The notes beneath the pieces are model-generated. The model worked only from the letters and a program-made list of their open reading frames with translations. It did no database searches and was not told the DNA's origin. Of a DNA stretch of 6,771 bases, positions 4,447 to 6,771 are shown piece after piece. The position numbers were made by a program, and so were the translations under genes. Source of the stretch: JBFLVQ01 sp040758525 (lineage in GTDB: Bacteria > Acidobacteriota > Blastocatellia > Chloracidobacteriales > JADJPF01); assembly GCA_040758525.1 (NCBI GenBank), contig JBFLVQ010000523.1:1-6771 (forward strand). Reading direction: 5' to 3'. The first letter of the stretch is position 1; the number at the start of each line of letters is the position of its first letter.

Positions 4447-6771
4447 CAAGGATATTGTTAAACTCCTCTTCTTCAAGATTTAACAATGGAGTTTGCAATC
4501 CCATTGCGTCTGGTAAGGCTGATGACATCAATAGTAAGTCTCCTGCCAGGCTTGGCTCTGGTTCAATTACCTGAGAAGTAGCAACGACGGCCAGTTCAGC
4601 AACAGTCTGGTGTTCGAAGAGCTGTTTAGGTGTTAGTTGCAATCCTGCTTGACAAGCCCTGGCAATAACCTGAATCGCTAAAATTGAGTCTCCGCCCAAT
4701 TCGAAGAAGTTGTCACGTACACCTACCCTCTCAAGCCCTAGCACGCTGGCCCAGATCTCAGACAATATTAGCTCTAGTTTATTACGTGGCTCAACAAAAG
4801 GTCTTCTCTCAAACAGAATAGTATCAGTATCAGTATCAGGCTCAGGCAATGCATTGCGATCGAGTTTACTATTAGCAGTAAGAGGTAGTTTGTCCAATAT
4901 TACATATGCAGACGGCACCATATAGTTTGGTAATTGCCTACTCAAATATGAATACAATTGATTTGTACCTACCTCTTTACCGTTCTTCATCACTAGATAA
5001 GCTACTAATCGCTTGCTAGCACGCTGTTGTCTGGCGATCACAACACTTTCATGCACATCTGGATGTTGATTAAGAGCCGATTCGATCTCACCTAGCTCAA
5101 TACGATAGCCTCTGATCTTCACCTGATGATCTGTACGACCTAGATACTCTATGCTTCCATCTGGCAACCAGCGAGCTAAATCTCCTGTGCGATAGAGACG
5201 TGCTCCTGCCTTGTTGCTATAAGGATTAGGAAGGAATTTCTCTGCTGTCACATCTGGTCGATTTAGATATCCTCGTGCTAATCCAACACCACCAATGTGA
5301 AGTTCACCCATAACTCCCATAGGCACTGGCTGCAGATGCGAATCGAGCACATAGACCTGCAAATTGCCGATCGGATAGCCTATGGGAATCACGGTCTGAT
5401 CACTTTCGCGTGAACAGATCCAGAAGGTTGTATCTATCGTGGCTTCACTGGGGCCATAATAGTTATGAAGTTCTGCTCCACTAAGAGCATAGAATTGTGC
5501 TGGCAGATCTCCAGGCATCGCCTCTCCACCGCAGAACAGATACTTCAAACTGTTACAATCAGCCAGTCTCTTCTCTGTTACCAAAACACGCAACATTGAA
5601 GGCACTACATTAAAAACTGTAATCTCTTCTTCAGTGATCAAATCAAATAGATAATCGGTATCTAGATAGCCGTTCGAATGCGCTACTACCAGACTGGCAC
5701 CCGCTATCAGTGGCATAAATAGCTCTAATACAGAAACGTCGAAACTTAAAGATACCAGTAACAGATTCTTGTCTTCAGTACTGAATGAATATACATCCTG
5801 TCCCCAAAGCAAGCGATTACAGACTGCTGCGTGTGAGATCATCACACCTTTGGGAGTGCCGGTCGAGCCAGAGGTATAGATTACATATGCCAGGTTCTCT
5901 GGACTCATAGTCACTACTGGTATCTCTACTGAATGAGAAGCAATCTGCTGCCAATCTGTATCAAGACAGATAACTTCACAATCGATGGAGTTGAAGTTAT
6001 CTAACAACTCTTGTTGTGTAAGCAATACCTCTGTGTTGGTATCCTGGAAGATAAGCCTGAATCTCTCCTCTGGATACATTGGATCTAATGGAACATATGC
6101 TCCACCCGCTTTGAGTACAGCAAGGATTGCTACTACCGCTTCCAGTGATGGTTTAACACAGATCGTAACTAATCGATCAGGGCCTACTCCAAGCTCTCGC
6201 AAGTAATGAGCCAATTGGTTAGCACGCTGATTTAACTCTAGATAAGATAAGTGTTCTCCTTCGTAAATTACTGCAATCGCATATGGAGTACGGGTTGCCT
6301 GTTCTTCAAATAGATGATGTAGACAGACATCCTTTGGTAGATCGACTATTGTAGTACTCCAATCAAATAACAGTTGCTGTCTCTCTGTATGGCTCAACAA
6401 CTCAACATTCTCAATATGCAACTCAGGTTGTGCAACTACACTTGCGATCAATTTGTGGAAGTGATGTAAGAATCTTTCGATTGTGTCGTAATTGAAGAGA
6501 TCAGTGTTGTACTCTAATATTCCTATAAACTGATCATCCTTTTCCATCATAGATAGTATTAGATCAAACTCTGCTACTCTTCTTTCAACCTTCACTGGAC
6601 TCAACTTCAGATCATCAAGCTGAAACTCAGGCATTGGAGTATTTTGAAGAATAAACATTACCTGGAAGAGAGGAGTGCGAGATAGATTACGCTCTGGCTG
6701 TAACTCTTCTACTAATCTCTCAAATGGCAAATCCTGATGCGCATAGGCTGCTAAACATACTTCCCTCACTC
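4424..6771 (-). CDS. Nonribosomal peptide synthetase, C(end)-A-PCP module, 5' partial
   Basis: This is the C-terminal 781 codons of an NRPS; residues are counted from the first complete codon at 6769. It begins inside a condensation domain (HQDLPFE at 11-17, RNLSRTPLFQ at 27-36). A full adenylation domain follows (about 150-640), then a carrier domain with its attachment serine at 695, then an acidic tail ending at the TGA at 4424-4426. The protein adds one amino acid to a chain arriving from upstream modules and holds it on the carrier as a cytoplasmic thioester. There is no epimerase or thioesterase, so the chain must move to another protein, almost certainly the product of the next gene, which overlaps this one by 4 bases. 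The GTG at 6767-6769 is not the start, because it lies inside a conserved C-domain motif. The true start and the catalytic HHxxxDG lie off the right edge. Domain assignment is very secure; the product is unknown. Confidence 0.97.
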   Translation of the reverse strand, partial: VREVCLAAYAHQDLPFERLVEELQPERNLSRTPLFQVMFILQNTPMPEFQLDDLKLSPVKVERRVAEFDLILSMMEKDDQFIGILEYNTDLFNYDTIERFLHHFHKLIASVVAQPELHIENVELLSHTERQQLLFDWSTTIVDLPKDVCLHHLFEEQATRTPYAIAVIYEGEHLSYLELNQRANQLAHYLRELGVGPDRLVTICVKPSLEAVVAILAVLKAGGAYVPLDPMYPEERFRLIFQDTNTEVLLTQQELLDNFNSIDCEVICLDTDWQQIASHSVEIPVVTMSPENLAYVIYTSGSTGTPKGVMISHAAVCNRLLWGQDVYSFSTEDKNLLLVSLSFDVSVLELFMPLIAGASLVVAHSNGYLDTDYLFDLITEEEITVFNVVPSMLRVLVTEKRLADCNSLKYLFCGGEAMPGDLPAQFYALSGAELHNYYGPSEATIDTTFWICSRESDQTVIPIGYPIGNLQVYVLDSHLQPVPMGVMGELHIGGVGLARGYLNRPDVTAEKFLPNPYSNKAGARLYRTGDLARWLPDGSIEYLGRTDHQVKIRGYRIELGEIESALNQHPDVHESVVIARQQRASKRLVAYLVMKNGKEVGTNQLYSYLSRQLPNYMVPSAYVILDKLPLTANSKLDRNALPEPDTDTDTILFERRPFVEPRNKLELILSEIWASVLGLERVGVRDNFFELGGDSILAIQVIARACQAGLQLTPKQLFEHQTVAELAVVATSQVIEPEPSLAGDLLLMSSALPDAMGLQTPLLNLEEEEFNNILEEVDFEE
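4427..4585 (-). other. Acidic C-terminal tail, likely docking segment
   Basis: Residues 729-781 after the carrier. The first part is loosely structured, with few charges and several prolines. The last 20 residues (from 762) hold nine acidic residues in a pattern that could form an amphipathic helix (LEEEEFNNILEEVDFEE). NRPS subunits that pass a chain to another protein often end in such short acidic recognition segments. The partner would be the N-terminus of the next protein, which opens MTKKVADVYPLTPLQ. The role is inferred from position and composition. Confidence 0.55.
4586..4780 (-). other. Peptidyl carrier protein of first gene (LGGDSI)
   Basis: Residues about 664-728. The motif DNFFELGGDSI carries the phosphopantetheine serine at 695, preceded by Asp694. 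LGGDSI is best known from carriers in front of epimerase domains, while LGGHSL is the commoner form. Here only a short tail and a stop follow. Confidence 0.94.
4821..4838. repeat. Three-copy GTATCA microrepeat
   Basis: GTATCA occurs three times in a row on the plus strand. On the coding strand it gives Asp-Thr three times (residues 645-650 of the first gene) in the linker between the A10 motif and the carrier. The same linker in the second gene (PAPDTALVER) has a single Asp-Thr, so this looks like a local in-frame expansion. Confidence 0.85.
4850..6322 (-). other. Adenylation domain of first gene, unassigned substrate
   Basis: Complete A domain, residues about 150-640, which makes an aminoacyl-AMP and loads the carrier. 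Core motifs seen: LSYLELN (A1), LKAGGAYVPLDP (A2), YTSGSTGTPKGVMISH from residue 298 (A3), NYYGPSEAT (A5), GELHIGGVGLARGYLNRP (A6), YRTGDL (A7), GRTDHQVKIRGYRIELGEIE (A8), LPNYMVP (A9) and NSKLDR (A10, usually NGKxDR). Aligned by hand to GrsA-Phe, the pocket is D344 V345 L348 N387 F412 G414 Y437 I445 D446 K635. The 43-residue gap from D344 to N387 equals the GrsA 235-278 spacing. Asp and Lys at the two anchor positions indicate an alpha-amino acid. I do not recognise the rest of the code. Confidence 0.95.
5119..5162. repeat. Direct repeat copy 2 (A8-motif region of first gene)
   Basis: Partner of 1808-1851, in the same orientation and 3311 bases away. Even silent codon positions agree almost throughout, unlike the flanking parts of the two A domains. 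Confidence 0.85.
6386..6771 (-). other. Condensation domain, C-terminal remnant (first gene)
   Basis: About the last 125 residues of a C domain. It shows the late C motifs HQDLPFERLVEEL and RNLSRTPLFQVMFILQN, the latter typical of the floor-loop and latch region, followed by the usual stretch ending near ELLSHTERQ. The catalytic histidines lie off the edge. The type (LCL, DCL or starter) cannot be judged from this part. Confidence 0.93.

Noticed and set aside
6767..6769. GTG as the start codon of the first gene
   Set aside because: It lies inside the conserved late C-domain sequence (VREVCLAAYAHQDLPFE), with the rest of the domain missing before it, so it is an internal Val codon.
1..6771. 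Promoters, terminators, tRNA, CRISPR or insertion sequences
   Set aside because: There is no intergenic space, and no inverted-repeat ends, spaced repeats or RNA-like sequence were seen.

Overview
The whole window is coding, and all of it is read on the minus strand. It holds the end of one nonribosomal peptide synthetase (NRPS) gene and most of a second gene, a hybrid NRPS-polyketide synthase (PKS). Both are cut by the window edges. This is an internal piece of a secondary-metabolite assembly-line operon. No RNA gene, mobile element, CRISPR array, origin or terminator was seen, and no stretch lacks a gene.

Layout in transcription order (right to left): (1) 6771 to 4424 is the 3' part of an NRPS gene: the end of a condensation (C) domain, a complete adenylation (A) domain, a peptidyl carrier protein (PCP) and an acidic C-terminal tail. 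(2) 4427 to 1 is a second gene that starts inside the stop codon of the first (ATGA overlap). Its ribosome binding site lies inside the first gene. Its 1475 visible codons encode C, A and PCP domains, then a PKS ketosynthase (KS) that runs off the left edge about 30 residues before its usual end. I translated this frame line by line and found no stop or frameshift.

How the genes work together: the first protein activates one amino acid and adds it to an upstream chain. Its carrier passes the chain to the N-terminal C domain of the second protein, which joins it to a second amino acid. The KS then extends the product with a malonyl-type unit from acyltransferase machinery outside the window. 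The product should be a peptide-polyketide hybrid. The second A domain has an acidic binding pocket that suggests a basic amino acid such as lysine. The pocket of the first matches no code I know.

Organism: a bacterium of middling to low GC (mid-40s percent by eye). The C-domain type, the FDTSAEEIY-type A domain and the KS recall NRPS/PKS systems of cyanobacteria, myxobacteria and other producers with such hybrids. The cyanobacterial HIP1 octamer GCGATCGC was not noticed. The sequence alone does not fix the phylum.

The catalytic residues that fall inside the window are present. The points most worth checking are the two substrate pockets, an LGGDSI carrier with no epimerase behind it, two departures from usual A-domain motifs, a seven-A run at the PCP-KS junction that could cause slippage, and a 44-base stretch nearly identical between the two modules.
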